Assembly: GCA_002305265.1 (NCBI GenBank)
Contig: DBQP01000022.1
Span: 1-64,000, forward strand
Source of the DNA: Prevotellaceae bacterium UBA1391
Lineage (GTDB): Bacteria > Bacteroidota > Bacteroidia > Bacteroidales > Bacteroidaceae
DNA length: 64,000 bases
Direction: 5' to 3'
Positions within the stretch are counted from its first letter, which is position 1. Each line of letters opens with the position of its first letter. Position numbers and translations under genes: made by a program. A model generated the notes under the pieces. That model saw nothing but the letters and a program-made list of their open reading frames with translations. It had not been told where the DNA came from and searched no databases. Shown here piece after piece: positions 8,901 through 17,423 of the stretch.

Positions 8901-10540
8901 GACGCCTCACCATCTCCAACGACAACACCTACACCGGCGGCACACGCATCTCCGGCGGCACGATCATCGTCAGCTCGCTGTCCAACGCCACACAGGCTTA
9001 CGGCAATCTCGGCGGCCTGACGACCACCGCGCCCAAGTTCATCATCGAGAACGGAGCCACGCTTCTGACCACAGCCAATGTCAACATGGGCTCGCCCATC
9101 CAGATTCTCTCCACCGAGGGCGGCGTCATCAACAACGCGGGCGACTTCATCGTCAACAAGCCCATTTACGGAACCACCCTCATCAAGCGGGGCACCGGCT
9201 GGATGAAACTCAACGTGGCCAACCCCTCGCTCCAGCGCATCGTCATCAGCAGCGGCACCCTGGCCGTCATCTCTGACAACAACATCTCACCGGCGCAGAC
9301 CGTGGAGATTGCCGGCGGAACGCTGTCCGACGTCAACGGTGAAGGCTCTTACAGCAACTACACCTACAACGTGGAAGTGCCGGAGGGCAAGAGCGGCACC
9401 TGGAACCTCGACGGACGGGCCACCTACAACAACCGCTTGACGGGTGCAGGCACACTCACCGTCAACAACCAAAGCACCATCTGGCGCACACAGCTGCAAG
9501 GCAACTGGTCGGCATTCACCGGCGTCATCAAGACGAAGGGAAGTCTGCCGCTCGACAACACATACGGACTGCCCAACGCCGAGCTCAGCATCTCCGAAGG
9601 CGACTACGTGAACAACGTCGGCAACCGCACCTTCGCCATCGGCAAACTTTCCGGCACGGGCTATCTCTCCGGCGCCACGAGCTACGCACAAGGCGGTGCA
9701 TCCGGCGTCGTAACATGGCAAATCGGCAACGCCGACAACTGGACCTTCTCTGGAAACATCACCTCAACCTGCGCCATCGTCAAGACCGGAGCAGGCAAGG
9801 TGACGCTGGCAGGAAAAGCCAACAACTACACGGGGCTCACCCGCGTCGAACAAGGCGAGCTCCACTTCAACTCGGGCGTCAGCCTCGGCACCGGACCGCT
9901 CACCGTCAACAGCGGCGCCATCCTCTCAGGCGTGACGGGGGCCGGCGAATCACTCGCCAACTCCTCCTACACCATCAATGGAACGCTGCAAGTCGGCCTC
10001 AGTGCTACCACAGCCAGCGGTGTCATCGACTTCGGTGGGAAGAACGTGACCTTCAGCAACGGATCCACCCTCAAGCTCAACATCCGTCGAGGTGCCACTA
10101 CGATCTCCACCGGCGGCGCATCCATCCAGGGCATTGCCACGCTCACCATGTACGGCGCCATCGACCTCGGCATTTCCAGCAGCTACTCGCTGGCCGTAGG
10201 CGACAGCGTCATCCTCTGGAAGGTTGACAAGCTCGTCGGCACGCCCACCCTCTCCTCCGATGTCATCGACGCCGCAGCCGGCCTCTACTGGGACACCCGT
10301 GCACTCGCACGCGGCGTGCTCTACGTCACCGACGTCGCGCCAGTCGGCATCTCCAACGTCAGCGCCGACACGCCTGCCCGCGTGGAAGTCGTCGACGCCA
10401 GCGGCACAACCCTCATGCAGTTCCGCTGCCGCCTGAACGAGGCCGAAAGCCATTTCCGTGCGTCCCAGCTTCCCACCGGAGTCTACATGCTCCGCATCCA
10501 CACCGCACAGGGAAGCCAGACCCGCAAACTGATGAAATAA
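5966..10540 (+). CDS. PL11 rhamnogalacturonan lyase fused to autotransporter-type repeats and a T9SS sorting domain
   Basis: This 1524-aa exported protein has a signal peptide (residues 1-20) and a PL11 rhamnogalacturonan endolyase module (about 21-620) with calcium-loop-like repeats such as DVDGDGVSEF, DWDGDGRAE and DVDMDGRDEI, plus GDILGDWREEI and LWHDHQYRQAMVWQS. A long beta-rich region follows with passenger-associated repeats: VKQGEGTLVM (about 703), VKRGTGRLTIS (about 973), IKRGTGWMKL (about 1072) and VKTGAGKVTLAG (about 1271). The C-terminal ~70 residues (LPTGVYMLRIHT ... RKLMK) are a T9SS type A sorting domain. The lyase cuts the rhamnose-galacturonate backbone of pectin. A single-domain PL11 is about 600 aa, so roughly 800 residues here are added display or adhesion stalk. 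Confidence 0.88.
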   Translation: MKKRYLHLLAAALVLATAHAQRPTDRLDRGLVAVSSGSGYLLSWRIFGEEYYNTRYNLYRNGVKVNDEPLRISNYLDNSGSSTAQYQVAAVVNGVEQEKCKTVVPWTAKDVNGNPYYEFNVKSVTGRDGADATSNYTLNDISLGDVDGDGVSEFIVKRNSGNAHDTANKTTFHMLECYNIKGARLWYIDLGPNMLSGADEQYDIVFYDWDGDGRAEGLLRGADNMIIHTADGTSINIGDMNVDTRWNGIEYTSTGAEYLLYLDGETGVPYQIGPTSHPNYMDYPLTRGLDSDWGTGIIGHRSTKHYFGAPFLDGRHASIFLGRGAYTKHKMAAFDVNPITHQLTQRWYWTSDGLDSSWFGNGYHNYSIADVDMDGRDEIAFGSMVIDDNGKGLSTTGLGHGDAQHTTDLDPYRKGLEFFGCNETSPNMNYRNSTTSEIYFRSQGSADDGRALIGNFSDKYPGSLGRSVNTGMFSSVADREIPNSGADIAWSDLNFRIYWDGDLLDEVLNSPGTEREAKIEKPGTGRIFTSWGCQMNNWSKNNPGAQGDILGDWREEIILRANGNTSIRIYTTPHVTSYRIPTLWHDHQYRQAMVWQSIGYNQPPHKSYFLGAMEGLTVAPPPLTNTGRTEILNGGSISTAHNGLTTLVAETNDTHVSIAAGANPAVAVFNVPSWTQGSNNNKAITTLYYTCTVSGDPLTGETRLVKQGEGTLVMPKGVHAYTGNTDVWGGTLSFDGQLPNSYLWLNRFAKLNSNGGAFRSIHADYAAEIRPGGEGSIGELSADTLDLGFGSRVVFDINGEAFTSDAINVKTLIIRTQNWEYGPKYNTPVFEFVNASSTLAEGRYALGSVGNIASGSLSSIRIEGLTSTRKISLELSDGQLFLVVEGLRPADSVVWKGQASTLWDLASSTNFTLASNPSAESIFVTGDKVRFDDTASQFSVQLNSELIADSVIVDNTTDYSFAGKGTIAGLTTLVKRGTGRLTISNDNTYTGGTRISGGTIIVSSLSNATQAYGNLGGLTTTAPKFIIENGATLLTTANVNMGSPIQILSTEGGVINNAGDFIVNKPIYGTTLIKRGTGWMKLNVANPSLQRIVISSGTLAVISDNNISPAQTVEIAGGTLSDVNGEGSYSNYTYNVEVPEGKSGTWNLDGRATYNNRLTGAGTLTVNNQSTIWRTQLQGNWSAFTGVIKTKGSLPLDNTYGLPNAELSISEGDYVNNVGNRTFAIGKLSGTGYLSGATSYAQGGASGVVTWQIGNADNWTFSGNITSTCAIVKTGAGKVTLAGKANNYTGLTRVEQGELHFNSGVSLGTGPLTVNSGAILSGVTGAGESLANSSYTINGTLQVGLSATTASGVIDFGGKNVTFSNGSTLKLNIRRGATTISTGGASIQGIATLTMYGAIDLGISSSYSLAVGDSVILWKVDKLVGTPTLSSDVIDAAAGLYWDTRALARGVLYVTDVAPVGISNVSADTPARVEVVDASGTTLMQFRCRLNEAESHFRASQLPTGVYMLRIHTAQGSQTRKLMK

Positions 10541-10592
10541 CCTTCTGGCGTTCCCACCCGTACGCCGCCAACACCACACAGACTTTTCTATC

Positions 10593-10637
10593 GTCGGCAT
10601 CGACCGCTGCTTGCAGCGCGTCGGTGCCGACTTTTTT
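10593..10637 (+). terminator. Terminator after the PL11 gene
   Basis: GTCGGCATCGACCGCTG and its near-complement form a long stem with a CTTG loop, followed by CTTTTTT. It lies 50 bp past the stop codon. Confidence 0.8.
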
Positions 10638-10796
10638 ATGCCCGCCCCGCCCATCACGCAATGGCTGCGCTGGCGCAGCGACCCGCACCTCCTCCGCCTC
10701 GACACACCCCCTCCTCCACCCTGCCGGACGGAGGGCGCGCAGAGGCCGGCGCAGCAACATTCACCTCAACGGAAGCGTTCGTTGTAATGATTACGA

Positions 10797-10850
10797 GAAG
10801 GCCTTCCTGATGAATCGAGAAGGCCTTCTCACCACGCCACGAAGGCCTTC
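10797..10850. repeat. 22-bp-spaced GAAGGCCTTC triplet, locus 1
   Basis: GAAGGCCTTC occurs at 10797, 10819 and 10841, each start exactly 22 bp after the last. It sits after the PL11 terminator and before the GH51 promoter. The rest of the 10541-11224 gap is GC-rich with no convincing gene. Confidence 0.95.
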
Positions 10851-11105
10851 CTGCCAGTTTTTGGCATGCGCGCCCGCGCCAGACGGATGCAGACGCGGCT
10901 GCAGCAACGCGCAGCCGCTGCGGAAAGCAATCGAGCAACTGCCGGCGGAAGCAGGATGTCGGCATCAGGAATCAAGCGGAAGCCGGCCATTCCGGCGCTG
11001 CTTCTTTCCACCCGACAAGCAGACGTAAAAGGGCCGCTCTGCCTATGCAAGCTGCGGAGCTGCCCTCCAAAAGATGCGGAAGCCGCCATAATCTCATCGG
11101 AAAAC

Positions 11106-11136
11106 TTGACAAAACCAAAAAAACGCTTTATCTTTG
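11106..11136 (+). promoter_or_regulatory. Promoter of the GH51 gene
   Basis: TTG at 11106-11108, a 20-bp spacer, then TATCTTTG at 11129-11136 match the Bacteroidetes consensus closely. The start codon is at 11225, so the leader is about 80 nt. Confidence 0.8.
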
Positions 11137-11224
11137 TAAGTAGATTCCACGTCCCGGCCCACGCGGGAATGGGCACGCCCAGAATTCGTGAAAAACAAAT
11201 TTCATTCTTCAACCTACAACTACC

Positions 11225-13201
11225 ATGTCCAAACTTACCACTACACTGGCCATGCTTGCACTCTCGGCCAGCGCAATGGCGCAGACTCCCACCTTCGAGC
11301 TCAACACCAAGAAGCTCGGTGCGCCTGTGCAGAAAACGATGTACGGCATCTTCTTCGAAGACATCAACTATGCAGCCGATGGCGGTCTGTATGGAGAGCT
11401 CGTCAAGAACCGCTCGTTTGAGTTCCCCAATGCCTTCACCGGATGGGTTCCGTTCGGCAAATTCGAGGTTCGCAACGACGGCCCCTTCGACAAGAATCCG
11501 CACTACGTGCGCCTCGGCAACAGCGGGCACAACGACAAATATTCGGGTCTGGAAAACGAAGGCTTCTTCGGCATCGGCTATGAGCAGGGCGCCGAATACC
11601 GCTTCTCGGTGTGGGCACGCGTGCCCAACGGCGGCGAGGCCAAGTTCCGCGTCATGCTCTGCAACCCGAGCACGCAGGGCGAGCGCCAGCAGTTCTCCGA
11701 AGCCACGGTGAGCGTCAGCGGCCAGGACTGGAAGAAATATGAGGTGGTGCTGAAGTCGAACCAGACGGTCGACAAGGGCACGCTGCGCATCATGCTCTCC
11801 CGCGGCAGCCAGAGCGTCGACCTCGAGCACGTTTCCCTCTTCCCCAAAGACACCTACAAAGGACATGAGAACGGCATGCGCAAGGATCTCGCGCAGGCGC
11901 TGGAGGACCTCCACCCCGGCGTGTTCCGCTTCCCGGGCGGCTGCATCGTGGAAGGAACGGACCTTGGCACGCGCTACCAGTGGAAGAACTCGGTCGGTCC
12001 GGTTGAGAACCGCCCCCTCAACGAGAACCGCTGGCACTACACCTTCGACTATCGTTTCTTCCCCGACTACTACCAGAGCTACGGTCTTGGCTTCTTCGAG
12101 TATTTCCAGCTGAGCGAGGAGATTGGCGCCGAGCCGCTGCCCGTGGTCAGCGTAGGCTTGAGCTGCGAGTTCCAGAACGGCAGCGAGCGCAGCGACAGAC
12201 ACGTGGATGTGGATGCGCTGCAGCCCTACATCGACGATGTGCTCGACCTCATCGAGTTTGCCAACGGCGACCCCGCCAAGAACAAGTGGGCCAAGTTGCG
12301 CGCCGACATGGGCCATCCGGCTCCGTTCAACCTCAAGTACGTGGCCATCGGCAACGAGCAGTGGGGCAAGATCTATCCCGAGAACCTGAAGCCGTTTGTC
12401 GATCAGGTGCGCAAGAAATATCCTGAAATCCGCATCATCGGCTCGAGCGGTCCCAACTCCGAGGGCAAGGACTTCGAGGAGCTGTGGCCGGAGATGCGCA
12501 AGATGAAGGTGGACCTCGTCGATGAGCACTTCTATCGTCCCGAAAGCTGGTTCCTGGCTAGCGGACCGCGCTATGACAACTACGACCGCAAAGGTCCGAA
12601 GGTGTTCGCCGGCGAATATGCCTGCCACGGCCGCGGAAAGAAGTGGAACCACTTCGAGGCAGCGCTGCTCGAGGCCGCCTTCATGACGGGCGTGGAGCGC
12701 AATGCCGACGTGGTGGAGATGGCCACCTACGCCCCGCTTTTCGCCCACATCGACGGCTGGCAGTGGCGTCCCGACCTCATCTGGTTCGACAACCTGCGCT
12801 CCTTCCGCTCCTGCAGCTACTACGTGCAGCAGCTTTTCGCCCACAACAAGGGCAGCAACGTGCTGCCGCTCACTTGGAACGGCAAGCCCGTGGAGGGCAT
12901 CGAAGGACAGCTTGGCCTCTTCGCCAGCAGCGTCTATGAGAAGTCGGACAACAGCATCATCCTCAAGGTGGTGAACACCAGCGAAAAGGAGCAGCGCATC
13001 AACGTGAATCTGAACGGGCTGAAGAAAGGCGCTTATGCCGCCACGCTCACGACCTATACGGCCGACAACATGGATGGAGAGAACACGCTGGACGAGCCCA
13101 CAAAGTATGTGCCGACCACCAGTCCCCTCACGGTCAACGCTCCAGCACTGCCGCTGACGGTGGGTGCCAAGAGCTTCGTCATGGTCAAGATTCAGAAATA
13201 A
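11225..13201 (+). CDS. GH51 alpha-L-arabinofuranosidase
   Basis: This 658-aa protein has a signal peptide (MSKLTTTLAMLALSASAMAQ), a GH51 start (MYGIFFEDINYAADGGLYGELVKN), a carbohydrate-binding-like insert (about 75-205), the catalytic barrel, and a C-terminal beta domain. Glu378 in AIGNEQWG is the likely acid/base and Glu464 in FAGEYACHG the nucleophile. The enzyme removes terminal arabinofuranose from arabinan or arabinoxylan, probably in the periplasm since no sorting tail is present. It follows the PL11 lyase on the same strand but has its own promoter, and the two fit degradation of arabinan-decorated rhamnogalacturonan. Confidence 0.93.
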   Translation: MSKLTTTLAMLALSASAMAQTPTFELNTKKLGAPVQKTMYGIFFEDINYAADGGLYGELVKNRSFEFPNAFTGWVPFGKFEVRNDGPFDKNPHYVRLGNSGHNDKYSGLENEGFFGIGYEQGAEYRFSVWARVPNGGEAKFRVMLCNPSTQGERQQFSEATVSVSGQDWKKYEVVLKSNQTVDKGTLRIMLSRGSQSVDLEHVSLFPKDTYKGHENGMRKDLAQALEDLHPGVFRFPGGCIVEGTDLGTRYQWKNSVGPVENRPLNENRWHYTFDYRFFPDYYQSYGLGFFEYFQLSEEIGAEPLPVVSVGLSCEFQNGSERSDRHVDVDALQPYIDDVLDLIEFANGDPAKNKWAKLRADMGHPAPFNLKYVAIGNEQWGKIYPENLKPFVDQVRKKYPEIRIIGSSGPNSEGKDFEELWPEMRKMKVDLVDEHFYRPESWFLASGPRYDNYDRKGPKVFAGEYACHGRGKKWNHFEAALLEAAFMTGVERNADVVEMATYAPLFAHIDGWQWRPDLIWFDNLRSFRSCSYYVQQLFAHNKGSNVLPLTWNGKPVEGIEGQLGLFASSVYEKSDNSIILKVVNTSEKEQRINVNLNGLKKGAYAATLTTYTADNMDGENTLDEPTKYVPTTSPLTVNAPALPLTVGAKSFVMVKIQK

Positions 13202-13239
13202 GCCCCGCATGGTCCTCCCGCTGGACCTGACGCATACAG

Positions 13240-13281
13240 CAGTCCCGCCCGCCCCATCGAGAGATGGCGCAGGCGGGACTG
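13240..13281 (+). terminator. Hairpin after the GH51 gene
   Basis: CAGTCCCGCC (13240-13249) pairs with GGCGGGACTG (13272-13281), 40 bp past the stop. No long T-run follows. Confidence 0.5.
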
Positions 13282-13514
13282 CGCATTTCGGGCACAGACA
13301 ACGTCCCGTCCCTTTCTTGCAGCATCCGACAAATATCCGTCAAGGCGCAGCCGGAGAAGCGCGCAAACGATGCCGAAGCAGCTTGATAGTGCAGGAATCC
13401 CGCACCGAAGACGAACAGCAAAGAGCAGCATAGCGCGCATTTTCCGTGCGCCGCGCGCCACGCTCCGACCTCCATTTTCTTACCAGAGAATTCACACGAA
13501 ATAACAGATGAAAT

Positions 13515-13545
13515 TTTGCAGTCCGCCACAGATTTGCTAACTTTG
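13515..13545 (+). promoter_or_regulatory. Promoter of pfp
   Basis: TTTG (13515-13518), 19 bp, then TAACTTTG (13538-13545). The leader to the ATG at 13733 is about 180 nt. The remainder of the 13202-13732 gap shows nothing else. Confidence 0.75.
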
Positions 13546-13732
13546 TAGCACCTTTTGGAACGCCATGTCCCAAAGCAATTATCAAATCTCAAGAAACAGG
13601 AAACAAGGCTGCCGGAACTCCTCAGCAGAGCAGCGTGGAAATTCGGCCATCCGCACCGGTGCATAGCAGGTAAAGCGCACGGAGCATTTCTTCATTCAGC
13701 CCAAAAGAACCCATTACAATACACTTCAGAAC

Positions 13733-15370
13733 ATGGAAAAAAGTTATTTGCAGATTGCCCGCGCGGCATACCAGCCCAAGCTTCCCAAAGCACTTCAGGG
13801 CGCAGTAGCTGCCAAGGAAGGCAAGCCCACACAGTCGGTAGGCAACCAGGAGGAGATTCAGCAGCTCTTCCCCAACACCTACGGCATGCCCGTGATTGAG
13901 TTCGAGTCAGGCGAAGCCGCCCAGCTCCCCGCCATCAATGTCGGCGTCATCCTCTCCGGTGGCCAGGCCCCGGGCGGACACAACGTAATCTCCGGCCTTT
14001 TCGACGGCATCAAGAGCATCAATGCTGACAGCCGCCTCTATGGATTCATCCTCGGTCCTGGCGGTCTGGTTGACCACAACTACATCGAGCTGACCAGCGA
14101 CATCATCGATGAATATCGCAACACGGGCGGTTTCGACATCATCGGTTCAGGACGTACGAAGCTGGAGGAAGTGGACCAGTTTGAGAAAGGTATCGAAGTA
14201 CTTCGCCAGCTCAACATCAAGGCACTCGTCATCATCGGTGGCGACGACTCCAACACCAATGCCTGCGTACTGGCAGAATACTATGCTGCCAAGAACTACG
14301 GCGTACAGGTCATCGGCTGTCCCAAGACCATCGACGGCGACCTCAAGAACGAGCAGATTGAGACATCCTTCGGCTTCGACACGGCTTGCAAGACCTACTC
14401 CGAGCTCATCGGCAACATCCAGCGCGACTGCAACTCCGCACGCAAATACTGGCATTTCATCAAGCTCATGGGCCGTTCGGCCAGCCACATTGCCCTCGAA
14501 TGCGCACTGCAGTGCCAGCCCAACGTCTGCCTCGTCAGCGAGGAAGTTGAGGCTAAGGACATGACGCTCGACGACGTCGTGACTTACATCGCCAAGGCTG
14601 TGGCCGACCGCGCTGCCGACGGAAACAACTTTGGTACCGTCCTCATTCCCGAAGGACTCATCGAGTTCATCCCCGCCATCAAGAAGCTCATCGCCGAGCT
14701 CAACGACATTCTGGCAATGGACGAAGCCGCCGAGGTCAGCCGCAAGGAGCAGATCGACTTCGTGAAACGTCATCTGAGCGAGACCAACCTCGCCATCTTC
14801 AACAGCCTGCCCACATCGGTGGCGCGCCAGCTCGCCCTCGACCGCGACCCACACGGAAACGTTCAGGTCAGCCTCATCGAGACAGAGAAGCTGCTGTCCG
14901 AGATGGTAGCCGACAAGCTCATCGCCTGGAAGCGCGAAGGCAAGTACTGCGGTAAGTTTGCTGCCCAGCACCACTTCTTCGGCTACGAAGGACGTTGCGC
15001 CGCTCCCTCCAACTACGATGCGGACTACTGCTACTCGCTCGGCTTCAATGCAACGCGCCTGATTGCCGCTGGCAAGACCGGTTACATGTCCATCATCAAG
15101 AACACGACAGCACCCGCAGCAGAATGGATTGCCGGTGGAGTGCCCATCACCATGATGATGAACTTGGAGCGTCGCAACGGCAAGATGAAGCCCGTGATTC
15201 GCAAAGCTCTCGTCGAGCTCGACGGCGCACCCTTCAAATACTTCGCCGCCAACCGTGAGGAGTGGGCCCGCCAGACCAGATACGTATATCCCGGACCCAT
15301 CCAGTACTTCGGTCCGACGGAAGTCTGCGACCAGCCGACAATGACGCTCAAGCTCGAGCAGAACAAGTAA
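13733..15370 (+). CDS. pfp: Diphosphate--fructose-6-phosphate 1-phosphotransferase (PPi-PFK)
   Basis: This 545-aa protein is the long form of PPi-dependent phosphofructokinase. It phosphorylates fructose 6-phosphate reversibly with pyrophosphate in glycolysis and gluconeogenesis. The N-terminal half holds [15 protein letters not shown]. The GGDDSN loop (169-174) has Asp172 where ATP-dependent enzymes have Gly, and PKTIDGDLK (197-205) contains the catalytic Asp201; both mark PPi specificity. LMGRSASH follows at about 245. Length and motifs are complete, and it is transcribed alone. Confidence 0.95.
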   Translation: MEKSYLQIARAAYQPKLPKALQGAVAAKEGKPTQSVGNQEEIQQLFPNTYGMPVIEFESGEAAQLPAINVGVILSGGQAPGGHNVISGLFDGIKSINADSRLYGFILGPGGLVDHNYIELTSDIIDEYRNTGGFDIIGSGRTKLEEVDQFEKGIEVLRQLNIKALVIIGGDDSNTNACVLAEYYAAKNYGVQVIGCPKTIDGDLKNEQIETSFGFDTACKTYSELIGNIQRDCNSARKYWHFIKLMGRSASHIALECALQCQPNVCLVSEEVEAKDMTLDDVVTYIAKAVADRAADGNNFGTVLIPEGLIEFIPAIKKLIAELNDILAMDEAAEVSRKEQIDFVKRHLSETNLAIFNSLPTSVARQLALDRDPHGNVQVSLIETEKLLSEMVADKLIAWKREGKYCGKFAAQHHFFGYEGRCAAPSNYDADYCYSLGFNATRLIAAGKTGYMSIIKNTTAPAAEWIAGGVPITMMMNLERRNGKMKPVIRKALVELDGAPFKYFAANREEWARQTRYVYPGPIQYFGPTEVCDQPTMTLKLEQNK

Positions 15371-15380
15371 GAACGACACT

Positions 15381-15400
15381 ACGCGCTGACGACAGCGCGT
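15381..15400 (+). terminator. Hairpin after pfp
   Basis: ACGCGCTG-ACGA-CAGCGCGT lies 10 bp after the stop. The following stretch to 15440 can fold further (AAAGGG ... CCCTTT). Confidence 0.5.
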
Positions 15401-15498
15401 CCAAAGCGCAAAGGGGCGAGGCCACAAATGATTCGTAGCTTCGTCCCTTTTCACTTTTGGCCTTGTTGTCTCAGTCTTTCTTCCCTGTCGTTTCATAC

Positions 15499-15735
15499 TT
15501 TTGACTGCGCTCATTTTCAATTTTGACTGCGCTCATTTTCAATTTTGACTGCGCTCATTTCAATTTTGACCGCGTTCGTCTTCAATTTTGACTGCGTTCG
15601 TCTTCAATTTTGACTGCGTTCGTCTTCAATTTTGACTGCGTTCGTTTTCAATTTTGACTGCGCTCGTTTTTGCTTTTGACTGCGCTCGTTTTTGCTTGTG
15701 ATTTCGTCCGATTATGCTTTTGCCTGCGTCTGATT
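15499..15735. repeat. 22-bp array, core GACTGCGCTC / GACTGCGTTC (about 11 units)
   Basis: TTGACTGCG-type units start at 15501, 15523, 15545, 15566, 15588, 15610, 15632, 15654, 15676 and 15696, with a last degenerate unit near 15720. The step is 22 bp except for indels. Cores are GACTGCGCTC, GACCGCGTTC and GACTGCGTTC, joined by T-rich linkers. The array fills most of the gap before the GH25 gene. Confidence 0.92.
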
Positions 15736-15742
15736 GTACATC

Positions 15743-15872
15743 ACAGTAGAAACTCAGCCAGATTTGCAGTAGAAAGTCAGCCATATCCGTAGCAGATACT
15801 AAGCCACATCCGCAGCAGAAAATCAGCCACATCCGTAGCAGAAATTCAGCTATTCCCGCAGCAGAAATTCAC
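15743..15872. repeat. 23-bp array (GTAGCAGAAA / CAGCCACATCC units, 6 copies)
   Basis: GTAGAA or GCAGAA units start at 15746, 15769, 15792, 15815, 15838 and 15861, a constant 23-bp step. It abuts the 22-bp array on its left and ends a few bases before the GH25 start codon, so it is probably in that gene's leader. Confidence 0.9.
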
Positions 15873-15877
15873 CACAC

Positions 15878-16762
15878 ATGCCAAGCCAACGCAAGACCAC
15901 AACAGCCAGAAACCGACCGGTGCGTCCCGCCACCCACAGAAAGGCGACGAAGCGCCGACGCCGTGCAGGCCGCCGACGGCTTAGCACGCGCCTGCTGCTG
16001 ATTCTCATTGGCATCATTGGCATTCTCTACATCGCATTCCTCTACAAGGCCCTTGTCAGCCCCTATTCATTCCGCTGGAAGGCGCTCTACGGCGAGGTGA
16101 CCTATCCGCCGGGCGAGGTGCGCGGCATCGACATCTCGCACTACCAGCAGAAAATCGACTGGAATGTGCTCCGAAATGCCAGCATTCAAGGTTCGCCGCT
16201 CCGTTTCGTGTTCATCAAGGCGACGGAAGGCACGGATCGATTCGACCCCAACTTCAATAGCAATTTCCACGCAGCACGTCGGAACGGCATTGTCCGAGGC
16301 GCCTACCACTTCTTCTCGCTGGGCAGCAGCGCCAGCAAGCAGGCAGAGTTTTTCTGCCGCATGGTGCAACTGGAGGAGGGCGACCTGCCTCCTGTTCTCG
16401 ACGTGGAGACGGAGATCGAGCACATTGCGGGCTACGACGTCAACAAACTGCGGAGCGAAGTACTCACTTGGTTGCGCATCGTAGAACGTCATTACGGCGT
16501 CAAGCCCATCCTCTATACGGGCTACAAATTCCGCATGCGCTACCTTTCCGATGCGGCTTTCGATGATTATCCTTTCTGGATAGCGCACTACTACGTCGAC
16601 AAACTTGCCTACAAGGGCCCATGGGCCTTCTGGCAGCACACGGATGCTGGGCGTATCGACGGCATCAAAGGCGATGTCGACATCAATCTATTCAACGGTT
16701 CGCTGGAGGATTTCAATCGCCTGCTCATCACTCCGGAGGTTGCCGACAGCATTTTCCAATAA
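15878..16762 (+). CDS. GH25 lysozyme (N,O-diacetylmuramidase), membrane-anchored
   Basis: This 294-aa protein has an arginine- and lysine-rich cytoplasmic tail (residues 1-38), one membrane segment (about 39-60, LLLILIGIIGILYIAFLY) and a GH25 domain (about 80-285). Asp85 in GIDISHYQ, and Asp175 and Glu177 in LDVETE, are the family's catalytic residues. GH25 enzymes hydrolyse the beta-1,4 bond in peptidoglycan, here presumably in the periplasm facing the wall. The start codon sits directly after a 23-bp repeat array. Confidence 0.9.
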   Translation: MPSQRKTTTARNRPVRPATHRKATKRRRRAGRRRLSTRLLLILIGIIGILYIAFLYKALVSPYSFRWKALYGEVTYPPGEVRGIDISHYQQKIDWNVLRNASIQGSPLRFVFIKATEGTDRFDPNFNSNFHAARRNGIVRGAYHFFSLGSSASKQAEFFCRMVQLEEGDLPPVLDVETEIEHIAGYDVNKLRSEVLTWLRIVERHYGVKPILYTGYKFRMRYLSDAAFDDYPFWIAHYYVDKLAYKGPWAFWQHTDAGRIDGIKGDVDINLFNGSLEDFNRLLITPEVADSIFQ

Positions 16763-16767
16763 ACAGC

Positions 16768-16810
16768 CATCGCGCCATTCCTGCCTCTTGTCAGCAGAAA
16801 TGGCGCGATG
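16768..16810 (+). terminator. Hairpin after the GH25 gene
   Basis: CATCGCGCCATT (16768-16779) and AATGGCGCGATG (16799-16810) form a perfect 12-bp stem a few bases after the stop. Confidence 0.65.
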
Positions 16811-16900
16811 TTCATGACGCAACCCTTAGGATGCTTCGCCCGATGAGCGCTGTTGCACGGACGGCCGTCGGCCTTACAAAAGCCTGTCAGGGCCTGTCTC

Positions 16901-16928
16901 CCTGTTTCGTCGAGAGCGACGAAACAGG
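16901..16928. terminator. Hairpin between convergent genes
   Basis: CCTGTTTCGTCG-AGAG-CGACGAAACAGG is a perfect 12-bp stem with a tetraloop, placed between the GH25 gene (plus) and the thioesterase gene (minus). Confidence 0.6.
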
Positions 16929-16938
16929 TCGAAGACGC

Positions 16939-17298
16939 TCACATCCGACTCATAAACTTCGCCTTGTCGACGATGAAGCGAATGTGCGAGCCCTCTCCGA
17001 CGAGCGTCTCACCGTCGTAGGCCTGCACCCGGAAGGTTAGTTTCTTGCCTTCCTGCTCCTCCAGCACAGCTGTGGCCGAAATTGTTGCGCCCACAGCAGA
17101 CGGACGCAGGTGCGTCGTGGAAATCTGCCCACCAACAGTCGTCGAGCCTTCCGGCAGCAAGTCTTCCGCGCAATTCATGGCGGCATTCTCCATCAGAGCG
17201 ACGAGACGTGGGGTTGCCAGCACCGGCAAATTGCCAGAACCTTGCGCCTGAGCCGTGTCCTGTGCCGTAACGACAAACGTAGATGTATAGCTTTTCAT
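16939..17298 (-). CDS. Hotdog-fold thioesterase, FlK-like
   Basis: This 119-aa protein matches the small thioesterase family that includes fluoroacetyl-CoA thioesterase: an N-terminal strand, LVALMENAAMNCAEDLL on the central helix, then GGQISTTHLRPSAVG, and closing beta strands. Members hydrolyse short acyl-CoAs in the cytoplasm; the substrate here is unknown, and there is no reason to assume fluoroacetate. It lies 125 bp upstream of the next leftward open frame with no clear operon partner. Confidence 0.8.
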   Translation of the reverse strand: MKSYTSTFVVTAQDTAQAQGSGNLPVLATPRLVALMENAAMNCAEDLLPEGSTTVGGQISTTHLRPSAVGATISATAVLEEQEGKKLTFRVQAYDGETLVGEGSHIRFIVDKAKFMSRM

Positions 17299-17423
17299 AA
17301 GTCAGAATGTTCTTTTGAGTTTGATGATTTCCCAGCCTGCATGTGCACGGGGCTGCCCCGTTGTCGCAAACGACACACTTTCCAACTTCGGCGGAGCCTG
17401 CATGATGAGCGGCAGCAGGCATG

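Noticed and set aside
10829..13210. Very long minus-strand frame opposite the GH51 gene
   Set aside because: High-GC codon bias creates long antisense frames; the plus-strand gene has clear catalytic motifs and a promoter.
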